DNA from: Streptococcus cuniculi
GTDB lineage: Bacteria > Bacillota > Bacilli > Lactobacillales > Streptococcaceae
NCBI RefSeq assembly: GCF_001921845.1
Contig: NZ_MSJM01000001.1
Span: 257,691 to 321,690 of the forward strand
Length of the DNA stretch: 64,000 bases
Direction: 5' to 3'
Shown one piece after another: positions 31,675 to 40,232 of the stretch. Numbering within the stretch: the first letter of the stretch is position 1; each line of letters begins with the position of its first letter. Position numbers and translations under genes: made by a program. The notes below the pieces were generated by a model, which made no database searches, was not told where the DNA came from, and saw nothing but the letters and a program-made list of their open reading frames with translations.

Positions 31675-32535
31675 TTACTTCCCGTCCAAGATAATCCCCA
31701 TTTGAGACAGCGGCTCACCTAGCTTGGTCACAGCTTCTGCCAAGGTTTTGGTGTCTTCCGCACTCAAATCTGTGTAGAGTTTATAGTGTGTATCATCTGT
31801 CATGTACTTGTCAAGCAGACCATTGACATTCTGGAATTCTTTTTCAAGGGTGCTGACCAGATTCGCGTCTTTTGCTTCGAGCATTGGCTTGAAGAGCTCA
31901 AAAATCTTCTCTGCTCCTTCGATATTGGCTCTAAAGTCATACAAGTCCGTATGAGAATAGACTTCTTCTTCCCCTGTAATCTTGCTAGTTGCTACTTCGT
32001 TGAGCAAATCAACCGCCCCTGTCAACATGATGTCTGGTGTGACTTCAACAGTCGCAATCTTGGCCTTCAATTCCTTGATGTCATTGACCAACTGGTCGGC
32101 GTATGCTTCCGTTCCAGCTGTCGTATTGTCCTCCCAGAGGATTTTTTCAATGCGGTGGAAACCTGACCAACCGTCTTCGGTCTTGTTTTCTTCCATGTAG
32201 TCCACTAGACGGAAGTCGATTTTCACGTCTGACTCACCAAAACTTTCTGCAATCGGCTCTGAACGCTCATAGGCCATGCGGATGACAGGATAGACTGCTT
32301 TGGCTTCTTCTAATTTGCCGTCTTTGAGCAATTGGGCAAAGTTTTCTGTGTCTGTCAATAACTGACCGATTTGCTCTTCGACAAAGGTCTTGTAATCAGA
32401 TGTCGCCTTGTCCAATGCTGTTTGATCGACTTGCATGGTCGTGCTTTCTTGTGTTGTCTCCGTTTTCGGCGCTGTTGTCGCACAGGCCGTTAATAAAACC
32501 GCAGATGATAGTAGGATAATCCCAAGTTTTTTCAT
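31675..32535 (-). CDS. efeO: EfeO/EfeM-type iron-binding lipoprotein
   Basis: Extracytoplasmic component of EfeUOB. The 286-residue product has a lipoprotein signal with lipobox LTAC (Cys at about residue 18), then a helical M75/imelysin-like domain: KTFVEEQIGQL, the YERSEPIAESFGE block, WSGFHRIEKILWED with the HxxE metal motif, and LLNEVATSKITGEEEVYSHTDL (in part). No cupredoxin domain is present, so it is the short EfeM type. It is first in the operon. Confidence 0.93.
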   Translation of the reverse strand: MKKLGIILLSSAVLLTACATTAPKTETTQESTTMQVDQTALDKATSDYKTFVEEQIGQLLTDTENFAQLLKDGKLEEAKAVYPVIRMAYERSEPIAESFGESDVKIDFRLVDYMEENKTEDGWSGFHRIEKILWEDNTTAGTEAYADQLVNDIKELKAKIATVEVTPDIMLTGAVDLLNEVATSKITGEEEVYSHTDLYDFRANIEGAEKIFELFKPMLEAKDANLVSTLEKEFQNVNGLLDKYMTDDTHYKLYTDLSAEDTKTLAEAVTKLGEPLSQMGIILDGK

Positions 32536-32565
32536 TATCGTTCCCTTTCTTAAAAACCTACCTCC

Positions 32566-32639
32566 ATTATAGCACAGTTTCTCTCATTTTCAAGCAATTA
32601 TCTGACAATTTTAATGTTGATTAGAATGATACTAATCAA
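32566..32639 (-). promoter_or_regulatory. efe operon promoter with upstream palindrome
   Basis: On the minus strand, -35 TTGAAA (32588-32593) and -10 TATAAT (32566-32571) are 16 bp apart. A perfect dyad, TTGATTAG-n7-CTAATCAA, occupies 32617-32639, about 25 bp upstream of the -35. It resembles a Fur/metal-regulator site in symmetry and A+T content. Its upstream position leaves open activation, looping or an unrelated regulator. Confidence 0.6.
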
Positions 32640-32734
32640 CGATTATCCTGTGTGTACTCGCACAGGAATTGACATCTATCCATACGAAAAAGCCGAAAAT
32701 CTCAACTAAAGAAGAATAGGCGGCATTCAAAAAA

Positions 32735-32857
32735 GAGGTGGGGAGTGAGACAAATATAACCTAAGAAGAGCATAAAACTAAAACCCAGAAGTTCCGTCAA
32801 TAGAACTTCTGGGTTTTTGAGTAGTCAGGAAATATTTATCCCAACCTCCACTCCCTT
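32735..32857. repeat. Composite inverted repeat with bidirectional terminator
   Basis: The core is a terminator-like hairpin with 14-bp perfect arms (AAACCCAGAAGTTC, 32781-32794, and its complement 32803-32816) followed by T's. Around it is a longer imperfect inverted repeat (AGGTGGGGAGTGAGACAAATAT on the left, GGGATAAATATTT complement on the right). The GGGAGTG-GA-AAATAT ends resemble a repeat family often seen between streptococcal genes. It separates the efe and surface-protein units. Confidence 0.7.
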
Positions 32858-32877
32858 TTATCGTCTGCTAGACGAAA

Positions 32878-34593
32878 TTAATCTTTTCTGGTGCGGTATA
32901 CAAATCCTGCTAGAACAAGTAAGGCAAATCCTAGGACACCCATCCAGATAGAAGTAGTTGTACCTGTACGTGGAAGAAGCATGCGTCGTTTGCCCGGTAC
33001 TTTAGCAACTGGTGGCGGGGTTGACCCTGAGCTTGGTGGAAGCGATGTGCTACTGGTGCTTGTGGAGCTGCTTGGTTCTGTAGAGGAACTTGTGCTTGTT
33101 GAACTACTTGGCTCCGTAGAGGAGCTTGTGCTTGGAGTGCTTGAGGATGGTGGCGGAGTTGGTGTTGGTTTTTTCTTGTTGGTAAATGTACCAAGCTCCA
33201 CTACTGCACCATCTTCTGAAATGGTCACTTCACGAGTCTCATTGCTCAAAGCATAGCCATCGATGGTTGATTTTTCAGCAAGCGTGTAGGTTCCATGAAC
33301 AATATCCTTAAAGGTTGCAATTCCGTTTGAGTCTGTCTTTGCTTCTGCAATAATCTTGTCTCCCTGTTTCAGGACAAAGACAACGCCTGGCAAGACTTTC
33401 GCTTTATCATCCGCATCAACTTTGGTTACTTTAACGCTCCCCTTAATTGGCCGATTTTCAAAATCGGCTACTTCAACTACCTGATCCAATTCTGAAATCA
33501 CGATTTCGCGGCTTTCCTGACTCAAGACATAGCCATCAACCGTTGAAACTTCAGTTAAGGTATAGGTTCCCTTAGTAAGGCCTTCAAAAAGAGCGACACC
33601 ATTTGCATCTGTTGTTGCTCTGGCAATTTCCTTGTCACCTTGTTTCAAGGCAAAGACAACGCCTGGCAACAATTTAGACTTGTCGTCCGCATCAACTTTC
33701 GTGACCTTGACACTCCCCTTGATTTGCTTGTTCTCAATGTTGCCTAAGGAGATGTACTGATGGTCTTCATCAATCGTTACTTCTCTTGGTTCAAAATTAA
33801 TGGCATAGCCATCCACAGTCGATTTTTCAACAAGGGTATAAGTCCCTTCTGGAATATCCTCAAACCGTACAATCCCATGCCCATCCGACGTTGCTGTATA
33901 TAGTTCCTGATTTCCCTGTCTTAAAGCAAAGACGACACCTGCTAAAGCATATACTGTGGAAGAACTCTTTTCATTTGCCGCCCGAGACTTAACGACCACA
34001 CCGCCCCTAGAAGGTGGTTGCTGATAGATAATTGTAGAAGAGACATAACAACCTTGTGGCGCGTCACTTGCTCCAGCAGACTTAACAACAACGCCACCAT
34101 TATTGCTAGGTACTTGAATCACTACGCTCGGATTGAACCCAGGAGGACATGGAACATCTGACAGTTTCCGAAAATCAATGACCCCTGTGACCCTCTTCTT
34201 ATTTTTTACCTTGTAATGAACAGTTGGCTCATTTCCCTGAGTCAAATCAATGGTTCCTACAGGATTTTCAGGTAACTTATAACCGGAAGGAGGCGTTATT
34301 TCTTCAATTCTATAGACCCCTAGAGGTAATGGAGCAACAGACGCTATACCCTTACTATCCGTGATAACAGTTGCTACTTCTGTGCCATTTGCATCGGAAA
34401 CCTTAAAAATCGCCCCTGCTAGTTTTTGGTTCTCATTTTTGCTATCTACTTTTTCAATTTGAATACCTTTACGAGGGAGGTTTTGTCCACCATCCGTATC
34501 TACTGCAACTACCTGTCCCATACTAGTAATCGTACTGGCTAGCAAACCTAGCGCTGCACCAAGGTATAGGAACTTTTTCAACATTTTTTTCAT
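32878..34593 (-). CDS. LPXTG-type cell-wall-anchored protein with SpaA-like repeats
   Basis: A 571-residue surface protein. It has a signal peptide (about residues 1-32), then an SpaA-like domain (GIQIEKVDSKNENQKLAGAIFKV), a non-repetitive stretch with two Cys and two copies of GGVVVKS (about 145-210), and three further SpaA-type repeats of about 87 residues (GSVKVTKVDADDKSKLLPG and similar). A Ser/Thr/Pro stalk follows, then the sortase signal LPRTG, a membrane helix and an RTRKD tail. SpaA folds often carry Lys-Asn isopeptide bonds. No pilin or sortase genes are adjacent. ATG 34593 is preferred over GTG 34602, which is too close to the RBS. Confidence 0.9.
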   Translation of the reverse strand: MKKMLKKFLYLGAALGLLASTITSMGQVVAVDTDGGQNLPRKGIQIEKVDSKNENQKLAGAIFKVSDANGTEVATVITDSKGIASVAPLPLGVYRIEEITPPSGYKLPENPVGTIDLTQGNEPTVHYKVKNKKRVTGVIDFRKLSDVPCPPGFNPSVVIQVPSNNGGVVVKSAGASDAPQGCYVSSTIIYQQPPSRGGVVVKSRAANEKSSSTVYALAGVVFALRQGNQELYTATSDGHGIVRFEDIPEGTYTLVEKSTVDGYAINFEPREVTIDEDHQYISLGNIENKQIKGSVKVTKVDADDKSKLLPGVVFALKQGDKEIARATTDANGVALFEGLTKGTYTLTEVSTVDGYVLSQESREIVISELDQVVEVADFENRPIKGSVKVTKVDADDKAKVLPGVVFVLKQGDKIIAEAKTDSNGIATFKDIVHGTYTLAEKSTIDGYALSNETREVTISEDGAVVELGTFTNKKKPTPTPPPSSSTPSTSSSTEPSSSTSTSSSTEPSSSTSTSSTSLPPSSGSTPPPVAKVPGKRRMLLPRTGTTTSIWMGVLGFALLVLAGFVYRTRKD

Positions 34594-35126
34594 CTTGTTC
34601 ACAATCCTTATATATTATTTTTTACACTTTCTATTCCGAGAGAAAAGTGTACTAGCTAGTCTTGTTCACTTCTTGTATCTGACATGAAGTGAAGTAGTTA
34701 TTCTACATCCTCGCCTCACTCTAGTCAGCGAAACGACAATGCCCACCCTTATCTGATTTCTGTTGTATTCTAACTAATAAAATACAGTCCCCTTTCTCCA
34801 CCTATTTCCGCATCATCTTATTTACGCGATAAAAGCTAGATTTCATACGAATGTACACAAAACTAGCTTCTCTATTTTTTCCTAACACTTATATACATTA
34901 TACCCCCAGACTAGCATTTTTGCAACCGTTCTCACATTGCCTACCCCCGAAAATAAACAAGATGAAATTCAAGCAAGAGCACTTTCATAGATATTTTCAA
35001 AAAGAATAGAAAGAAAACCGATACTATTCATATTATCCGAACATTATTTGTAGTTATTTACACGAAAGAAGCTATTTCCCAAACATTTTAAAAATATATG
35101 TTTTGTGTAAATTTTGAATACAAACA
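34594..35126 (-). promoter_or_regulatory. Long promoter/leader region of the SpaA-repeat protein
   Basis: A consensus-like promoter faces left: -35 TTGCAA (34920-34925), 17-bp spacer, -10 TATAAT (34897-34902). This predicts a 5' UTR of nearly 300 bases. The leader contains a weak stem (AAGCTAG/CTAGCTT, about 34830-34870). Upstream DNA (34930-35126) is A+T-rich with no visible gene. Confidence 0.65.
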
Positions 35127-35147
35127 AAAAGAGGGAACCCCTCTTTT
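35127..35147 (-). terminator. Terminator after the TipC-like gene
   Basis: Arms AAAAGAGGG and CCCTCTTTT around a 3-base loop, with T's on the minus-strand side. Confidence 0.75.
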
Positions 35148-35200
35148 AACAACCAACAAACACTTTAAAAACTAGTCCCTCGAAAAGACCTTGGTTGGAC

Positions 35201-35827
35201 TTACGGATGAATGCTTTCCTCACCAACCAGAACGACATGCCCCCAATTATCTTTTGTAAAACGACTTGGATAGACACGGAGCCAGTCTGGAATCAGTCTT
35301 TCTTTTATCAAGTTATCTCCTATTTCAAAATAATCCTTACAATTTAAGTTATTCTCTCGGAAATATTGCTTTAGGGCATATTCTTGTTGAAATGACTCTG
35401 AAAATACACGAAATTCTCTTTTCAATAAATTTGAATCATGTTCATACAAATAGCTCATTTGAAGAATATCTGAAGATTCAAGTCTATAGTTTATTATTAT
35501 AGAAATATTTCCATTTTTCAACTGATCATTAGGATATAAAAAATTATATACTATACTTACTATATGTTCAGGAAGCGTTTCCTTTTTGTACTTCTCACTT
35601 ATCACTCCATAAAGTAGCCCTCCCGTCTTCTTATCTTCTATATCTGGTAAATTATCCAGAGTAGAATTCGTCCGTAAAAAAGCAGTTGTCGCATGATGGT
35701 ACTCATCATGATAAATTTCTTCAAAGATATTGCTATACCTCGGTCTCAAAGCAAGCAAAGTGACTGGCAGCAACACGGTAAGCAATATTAATAAAGTTAT
35801 CGCATAAATTGTTTTTTTTTTGTTCAT
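35201..35827 (-). CDS. TipC-like immunity protein
   Basis: A 208-residue membrane-anchored protein. It begins MNKKKTIYAITLLILL with one N-terminal membrane helix, then an extracytoplasmic domain starting RPRYSNIFEEIYHDEYHH. The FEEIYHDEY-like start recalls the TipC family that protects streptococci against the LXG toxin TelC. ATG 35827 has an AAAGAGA RBS. The frame stays open upstream into a decayed toxin gene, so a fusion product is possible. The family call rests on memory of a short motif and is moderate. Confidence 0.55.
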   Translation of the reverse strand: MNKKKTIYAITLLILLTVLLPVTLLALRPRYSNIFEEIYHDEYHHATTAFLRTNSTLDNLPDIEDKKTGGLLYGVISEKYKKETLPEHIVSIVYNFLYPNDQLKNGNISIIINYRLESSDILQMSYLYEHDSNLLKREFRVFSESFQQEYALKQYFRENNLNCKDYFEIGDNLIKERLIPDWLRVYPSRFTKDNWGHVVLVGEESIHP

Positions 35828-36450
35828 AATATCTCTTTCAATTGCTCCTGCTAAAGCCCAACCGCCTTTTCCAGAACTATACGCATCATAGCCCGAGAGG
35901 ATAGCGCCTGAAGCGCCAATCCCTCCTGCAGTCACCAATACTTTCTTCCAATCTACCTTCTTCAAGAAGTTAGCTGTCTGCTTACCTATCCGCTTTGCAG
36001 TCGTACAAACATGTTTGTACATCTTCTGGAGTGCTTTCCCCCAATTACGGAAGAGGTTGCCCCCTTCGCGGGTCTTAGGTGTTGTCTTGAGACCTGTAGC
36101 TTGGGTATATTCATCTCGAATATGTTGTTGACGGCGCTGAACTGCTTGAGCTTGAGCCTGCGCTTGTTGTTGGGAGGCATAGAAAGAAGCGCTTGGATAA
36201 TAGGCTTGTGGTCCCGATGCTTGATAACTTACTCTTCGTTGTTGATAGTTATTCCACTGCTGAGCTGCCCAGTTCCTAGCCTTGTTAACCTGAGTACCAA
36301 CCCAGTTAGCTGCTTGGCTTACCTTATTGCTGACCCAATTAACCGCATGAGAGGCTGCGCTCTTAAGCTCCGCGGGCTCAAACTCCTTCAGATACCGCAT
36401 TAATCGCAAGACTGATCATAATGCTACCGAGAGTAACTTTACCACCCTAT
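35828..36450 (-). pseudogene. Remnant of a polymorphic (LXG-like) toxin gene
   Basis: About 194 codons are open in frame with the TipC-like gene (first Met at 36409). They contain Trp-rich amphipathic repeats (HAVNWVSNKVSQAANWVG), a Gln/Ala-rich stretch and a Gly-rich segment (VTAGGIGASGAILSGYDAYSSG), typical of linker/pre-toxin parts. In the next frame just upstream, GGKVTLGSIMISLAINAVSEG ends in a stop exactly where the open frame begins, suggesting a frameshift. Both the N-terminal secretion domain and a C-terminal toxin domain appear to be missing. Confidence 0.45.
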
Positions 36451-36512
36451 ACCACATCTACAATCGTATAAACTGCGAAATCACCTAGAAAATTCTAGAT
36501 GATTTCTTGTAT

Positions 36513-37055
36513 TTAGTCGAATCCAACTCCGCCTGTTATTTGGGTAATCAAACTTAAATGTTCTAGAGTCCTAACTTTATCAATATTGGATACATTCTTC
36601 TGACCTCCCAGTGCTAAGAGTGGAACAAATCCAAAGCACTGTTCATAACTTAAAGGGCCTAAGTGGCGAACAGCTTCTTCATATAGCTTAATTTCAAAGT
36701 ACTCTTCTAAGAGTTCTTCGTCTTCCAAATCTTCTAAGAAATAGTGCATATTCTCCAAAACAGATATAAAGTCACCATCTTTATATCTCACTATTCTCAA
36801 ATACTTCTGCTCTTCTAAAGTAATAATATCACCAAAAGCAGTTATAAAAATTGGAATGGCCAGCTCACCTCTGAAATATGTCCTTCGAACAAACTCCAAA
36901 TAATCATCAGGATTAATCACTTTTAAATAACCATTAAGTAGATATCCTAACCCTTGATTTTTCCACAATTGCAATAATTCACTCGGAATACGATTACAAT
37001 ATTTATCAATTACATCACTAGGCATAGATGAAATTGTAGAAAATTTTAATAACAT
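36513..37055 (-). CDS. GAD-like/DUF1851 domain protein, probable immunity protein
   Basis: A 180-residue cytosolic protein. The first part (IPSELLQLWKNQGLGYLLNGYLKVINPDDY) resembles the GAD-like domain, and the remainder (FRGELAIPIFITAFGDIITLEEQKYLRIVRYKDG, then FGFVPLLALGGQKNVSNIDKV) resembles the T6SS immunity Tdi1 C-terminal (DUF1851) domain. Such genes usually sit next to polymorphic toxins; here the toxin is degraded. It has an AGGAGGTAGTT RBS placed within the end of a short upstream reading frame. Confidence 0.65.
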   Translation of the reverse strand: MLLKFSTISSMPSDVIDKYCNRIPSELLQLWKNQGLGYLLNGYLKVINPDDYLEFVRRTYFRGELAIPIFITAFGDIITLEEQKYLRIVRYKDGDFISVLENMHYFLEDLEDEELLEEYFEIKLYEEAVRHLGPLSYEQCFGFVPLLALGGQKNVSNIDKVRTLEHLSLITQITGGVGFD

Positions 37056-37064
37056 AACTACCTC

Positions 37065-37199
37065 CTATTGAACCAACTTGATATTCAAATAAATTTTACT
37101 CAAATCCTCATAATGTATTGTTCGAACGATTTCATCTACTGTAACAAGTTTATACCTTAAACTGCCTTTTATGTTTTCGACTTTGACCGATGACATCAT
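37065..37199 (-). pseudogene. Short fragment upstream of the GAD-like immunity gene
   Basis: A 44-codon frame begins ATG-ATG and ends in TAG inside the RBS of the immunity gene: MMSSVKVENIKGSLRYKLVT, then VDEIVRTIHYEDLSKIYLNI. There is no RBS before its ATG and the frame stays open to about 37240. It is probably the 3' remnant of a toxin gene. The rest of 37200-37291 shows no gene. Confidence 0.35.
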
Positions 37200-37291
37200 A
37201 TAGACACTCTTAATATTTAGAGGCAACGGAAAGAATGGCTCTTTTTATGGGGAGTCAGTTGAGAGCCTTCTGCTTATCAAAAGAGAGGCAA

Positions 37292-37789
37292 TCAAGTCCT
37301 CTCTATCTTTTGACAAATCATCTGAACAGCCTCTGCCAGACTTACCTCAACTGTGAAGTATTCCTCTTCTTCCCAACCGAGATAATCCTTTTCTATCCAC
37401 CAACGCTTCATATCAGCGGCTGTAAAGTCAGCCTGTTTCGCCCGAGTGGCGTGCCGCTTGACCGTCTCTTCAAACGGCAAATCGTAATAATAGGCAAAGA
37501 CCCGAGGCGCAAAGAGTGTGCGCAAATCTGCCAACATCTCTCCGTAAATCTCCGTCTCGTAAAAGCCTTCGACAATGACCAGCAAATCCTCCGCATACCC
37601 AAAGCGCGCAATGGTCTCGGTCAAGGAAATCGAAAGATTACCTGGCTCCACCTTTTCTTTGAGCATAGTCCTCCTGACATTGTCTTGGGAAATGACCAAG
37701 GTCTTGCGACCATAGTGATTTTGTAGCGCCTGCGCCAAGCTGGTCTTACCCGATCCGGAATTTCCTCGGATAATCACAAGAGTAGCCAT
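37292..37789 (-). CDS. P-loop kinase (AAA/zeta-toxin-like nucleotide kinase)
   Basis: A 165-residue P-loop protein with Walker A RGNSGSGKTSLAQAL near the N-terminus, a Walker B-like strand LLVIVEGFYE, and a lid region with RHATRAKQADF. It resembles small kinases annotated as AAA or zeta-toxin-like in streptococci. The substrate is unknown. Its start overlaps the end of the CoA-binding gene by one base, so the two are coupled. Confidence 0.75.
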   Translation of the reverse strand: MATLVIIRGNSGSGKTSLAQALQNHYGRKTLVISQDNVRRTMLKEKVEPGNLSISLTETIARFGYAEDLLVIVEGFYETEIYGEMLADLRTLFAPRVFAYYYDLPFEETVKRHATRAKQADFTAADMKRWWIEKDYLGWEEEEYFTVEVSLAEAVQMICQKIERT

Positions 37790-38229
37790 TAGCTTGCACC
37801 CCCCTCCATAAGACGCACGTATTCACGCTTGATACAGCGATTCATGACGACATCTGTGCGACCAGCAGCTTCTAAAATCGCAGCAGCTTCCTCACTTTGA
37901 AGGTCCAATTGTGCCCAAAAGACTTGCGCATCAACGGTCACAAATTCACGCGCCACATCTGCTAAAAACTCGCTCTTACGATAGACATTCACGATATCAA
38001 TCGCAAGTGGAATATCAGAGAGGCTGGCATAGACTTTCTCGCCTAAAATCTCACCGCCAGCCAAGCGAGGATTGACAGGAATAATCTGATACCCCCTGTC
38101 CTGCATAAACTTAGAAACGCGCTTGCTGACTGCATCATCCTTGTCTGACAAGCCGACTACTGCAATGGTCTTACTATTGGCTAGATAGCTCTTCACTTGC
38201 TCATCTGTTGGATTTTGAAATTCGTACAT
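37789..38229 (-). CDS. CoA-binding protein (YccU family)
   Basis: A 146-residue Rossmann-fold protein. It has the CoA-binding domain pattern IAVVGLSDKDDAVSKRVSKFM (in part VVGLSDKDDAVS), YQIIPVNPRLAGGEILGEKVY, the IDIVNVYRKSEF strand, and a closing VVMNRCIKREYVRL. Family members bind CoA; their physiological role is not settled. It is the first gene of a two-gene unit with the kinase. Confidence 0.88.
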   Translation of the reverse strand: MYEFQNPTDEQVKSYLANSKTIAVVGLSDKDDAVSKRVSKFMQDRGYQIIPVNPRLAGGEILGEKVYASLSDIPLAIDIVNVYRKSEFLADVAREFVTVDAQVFWAQLDLQSEEAAAILEAAGRTDVVMNRCIKREYVRLMEGGAS

Positions 38230-38285
38230 GGTACTTCCTCCTTTTTTCTCTATTATACCACGAAAAAGCTATCCGACACCACTAA

Positions 38286-38334
38286 ATAAAAGGCTTGAGA
38301 CCAACAGTTAGACTGCTCGACTCAAGCCTTTTAT
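38286..38334. terminator. Symmetric hairpin between exporter and CoA-binding genes
   Basis: Arms ATAAAAGGCTTGAG (38286-38299) and CTCAAGCCTTTTAT (38321-38334), both with A/T ends, around a 21-base loop. Confidence 0.65.
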
Positions 38335-38356
38335 CTAAGCGCACTTTATATATGAA

Positions 38357-38483
38357 GCTAAAATGCTTCCCCGAACCTCCCTCGCTCTCTTGTTTTCAGG
38401 CTCGAGGCTAAAACACCCCACCAAGTTACTTACGCTTTCCTATTTCTAGGCGCAAGGCTAAAATGCTTCCCCGAAGCATTTTA
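38357..38483. repeat. 50-bp tandem repeat, about 2.5 copies, ending in a hairpin
   Basis: Units begin GCTAAAA at 38357, 38407 and 38457, exactly 50 bp apart. Units 1 and 2 are diverged but align along their length (shared GCTAAAA, CGCT, AGGC ends). Unit 3 is cut short by the end of the exporter gene and contains the perfect hairpin AAAATGCTTC-n3/4-GAAGCATTTT, a probable terminator for the exporter operon. Unit 1 keeps the left arm only. Confidence 0.75.
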
Positions 38484-40232
38484 CTACTCATCGCTGAACT
38501 GGCTGTTGTATAGATTCGCATAGAAGCCATTTTGGTTCATGAGGGCGTCGTGGTTGCCTTGTTCGATGATATTGCCGTCTTTCATGACGAGGATGAGATC
38601 GGCATTGCGAATCGTAGATAGGCGGTGGGCAATGACAAAGGAGGTGCGTCCTTCCATGAGTTTGTCCATGGCTTTTTGGATGAGCTCTTCTGTCCGCGTA
38701 TCGACAGAGCTGGTTGCCTCATCAAGGATAAGGAGCGGTGCGTCCTTCAGAAGCGCACGGGCAATGGTGAGTAATTGCTTTTGCCCTACAGACAAGGTCA
38801 CGGTGTCATCCAACATAGTATCATAACCTTTTGGCAAGGTCATGATAAAGTGATGTACTCCAACCGCTTTGGCAGCCTGAACGACTGCCTCATCTGAAAT
38901 ATTAGGTTGATTATAGATGAGATTTTCCTTAATCGTTCCCTCAAAGAGCCAGGTGTCTTGCAAGACCATACTAAAGGCATCGTGGACCTCGGAGCGCTTC
39001 ATGGTTTTGGTGTCCACCCCGTCAATCAAAATCCGTCCTTGGTTGATCTCATAGAATTTCATCAAGAGATTGACAATGGTCGTCTTTCCAGCACCTGTTG
39101 GCCCGACAATGGCAATCTTCTGCCCAGCCTTAGCTGTTGCAGAAAAATCATGGATAATGGTCTTATCTGGCGAATAGCCAAAAGATACATGTTCAAAGGT
39201 CACATCCCCTTTAATAGCTTGTAACTGCTGCGGCTTATCCTGCTCATCTTCCATTTCAGGCTCCGCTAAAAACTCAAAGACACGCCCCATCGCTGCACTA
39301 GCCGATTGTAAGACTGTTAAGCCCTGCGCAATCTGTGAAAGGGGTTGGGAGAAGATACGGACATAGACCATAAAGGCGACAATCGTCCCCATGGTCGCAT
39401 GACACTTGAGGGTAAGCGTAGCACCTGTGACTACAACCATGACATAGCCAAAATTTCCAATAAACATCATCATAGGCATCATAATCCCAGAAATGAATTG
39501 GGACTTCCACATGCTGCCATAAAGGGCTTGGTTGAGCGTTTCAAACTGCTTTTTGACCTCACGACCTGCATGATAGCTGGTCACAACTTGGTGGCCAGAG
39601 TACATTTCTTCGACATAGCCATTGACCTTGGCAAGATTGGCTTGCTGGCTCTTGAAAAAGCCTCTCGCACGCCCCATGATGATGCCGACAAAGACAAAAC
39701 CAAACAAGACTGAGCCAATCGTCACAAAAGACAAGGTCACATTGGTCGTAAACATCATGATAAGGGCCGCGACTAAGAGAATGCTAGCAGACAGGACCGT
39801 TCCCAAACTTTGGTTGAGCGACTGGCTGGCAGTATCCACGTCATTGGTCACGCGCGACAGAGTATCACCTTGTGAATGGCTATCAAAATAGCCCAAGGGT
39901 AGTTTGTTGATTTTTTCAGCAATGGCTGTGCGCAAGCGTTTTGAGAAATGCTGTACGATGGTTGAAATGGTAAAGGCTTGGCCATAGTTGACCACCGCAC
40001 CAATTCCATAAAGAATGGCTAGAGTCATGGCAATCTCAGATATCTGCCCCGTATCAATACCCGTCATCAAGCCCTCGGTAATCAAGTCCGTGATTTCACT
40101 TAACTTATCTGGCCCAATCACCGTGATGATGCTAGAGATAATGGCTCCTATCATCGCAAGGACAAAGGGAACTTGGAAACCTTTGATATAAGGCTTCATC
40201 TGGCTAAATAAAGAGTTTTTCTTATTTTCCAT
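38484..40232 (-). CDS. Heterodimeric ABC exporter subunit (multidrug type), canonical ATPase half
   Basis: A 582-residue half-transporter: six membrane helices (about residues 20-320), then an ATPase domain with Walker A GPTGAGKTTIVNLL, signature LSVGQKQLLTIARALL and Walker B LLILDEATSSVDTR with the catalytic Glu. The partner upstream has the degenerate Asp, as in LmrCD/BmrCD pairs. ATG 40232 (MENKKNSLFSQ) is chosen for its AAGGAGG RBS; it overlaps the partner's end by 11 bases. It is probably controlled by the MarR regulator that starts the operon. Confidence 0.93.
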   Translation of the reverse strand: MENKKNSLFSQMKPYIKGFQVPFVLAMIGAIISSIITVIGPDKLSEITDLITEGLMTGIDTGQISEIAMTLAILYGIGAVVNYGQAFTISTIVQHFSKRLRTAIAEKINKLPLGYFDSHSQGDTLSRVTNDVDTASQSLNQSLGTVLSASILLVAALIMMFTTNVTLSFVTIGSVLFGFVFVGIIMGRARGFFKSQQANLAKVNGYVEEMYSGHQVVTSYHAGREVKKQFETLNQALYGSMWKSQFISGIMMPMMMFIGNFGYVMVVVTGATLTLKCHATMGTIVAFMVYVRIFSQPLSQIAQGLTVLQSASAAMGRVFEFLAEPEMEDEQDKPQQLQAIKGDVTFEHVSFGYSPDKTIIHDFSATAKAGQKIAIVGPTGAGKTTIVNLLMKFYEINQGRILIDGVDTKTMKRSEVHDAFSMVLQDTWLFEGTIKENLIYNQPNISDEAVVQAAKAVGVHHFIMTLPKGYDTMLDDTVTLSVGQKQLLTIARALLKDAPLLILDEATSSVDTRTEELIQKAMDKLMEGRTSFVIAHRLSTIRNADLILVMKDGNIIEQGNHDALMNQNGFYANLYNSQFSDE

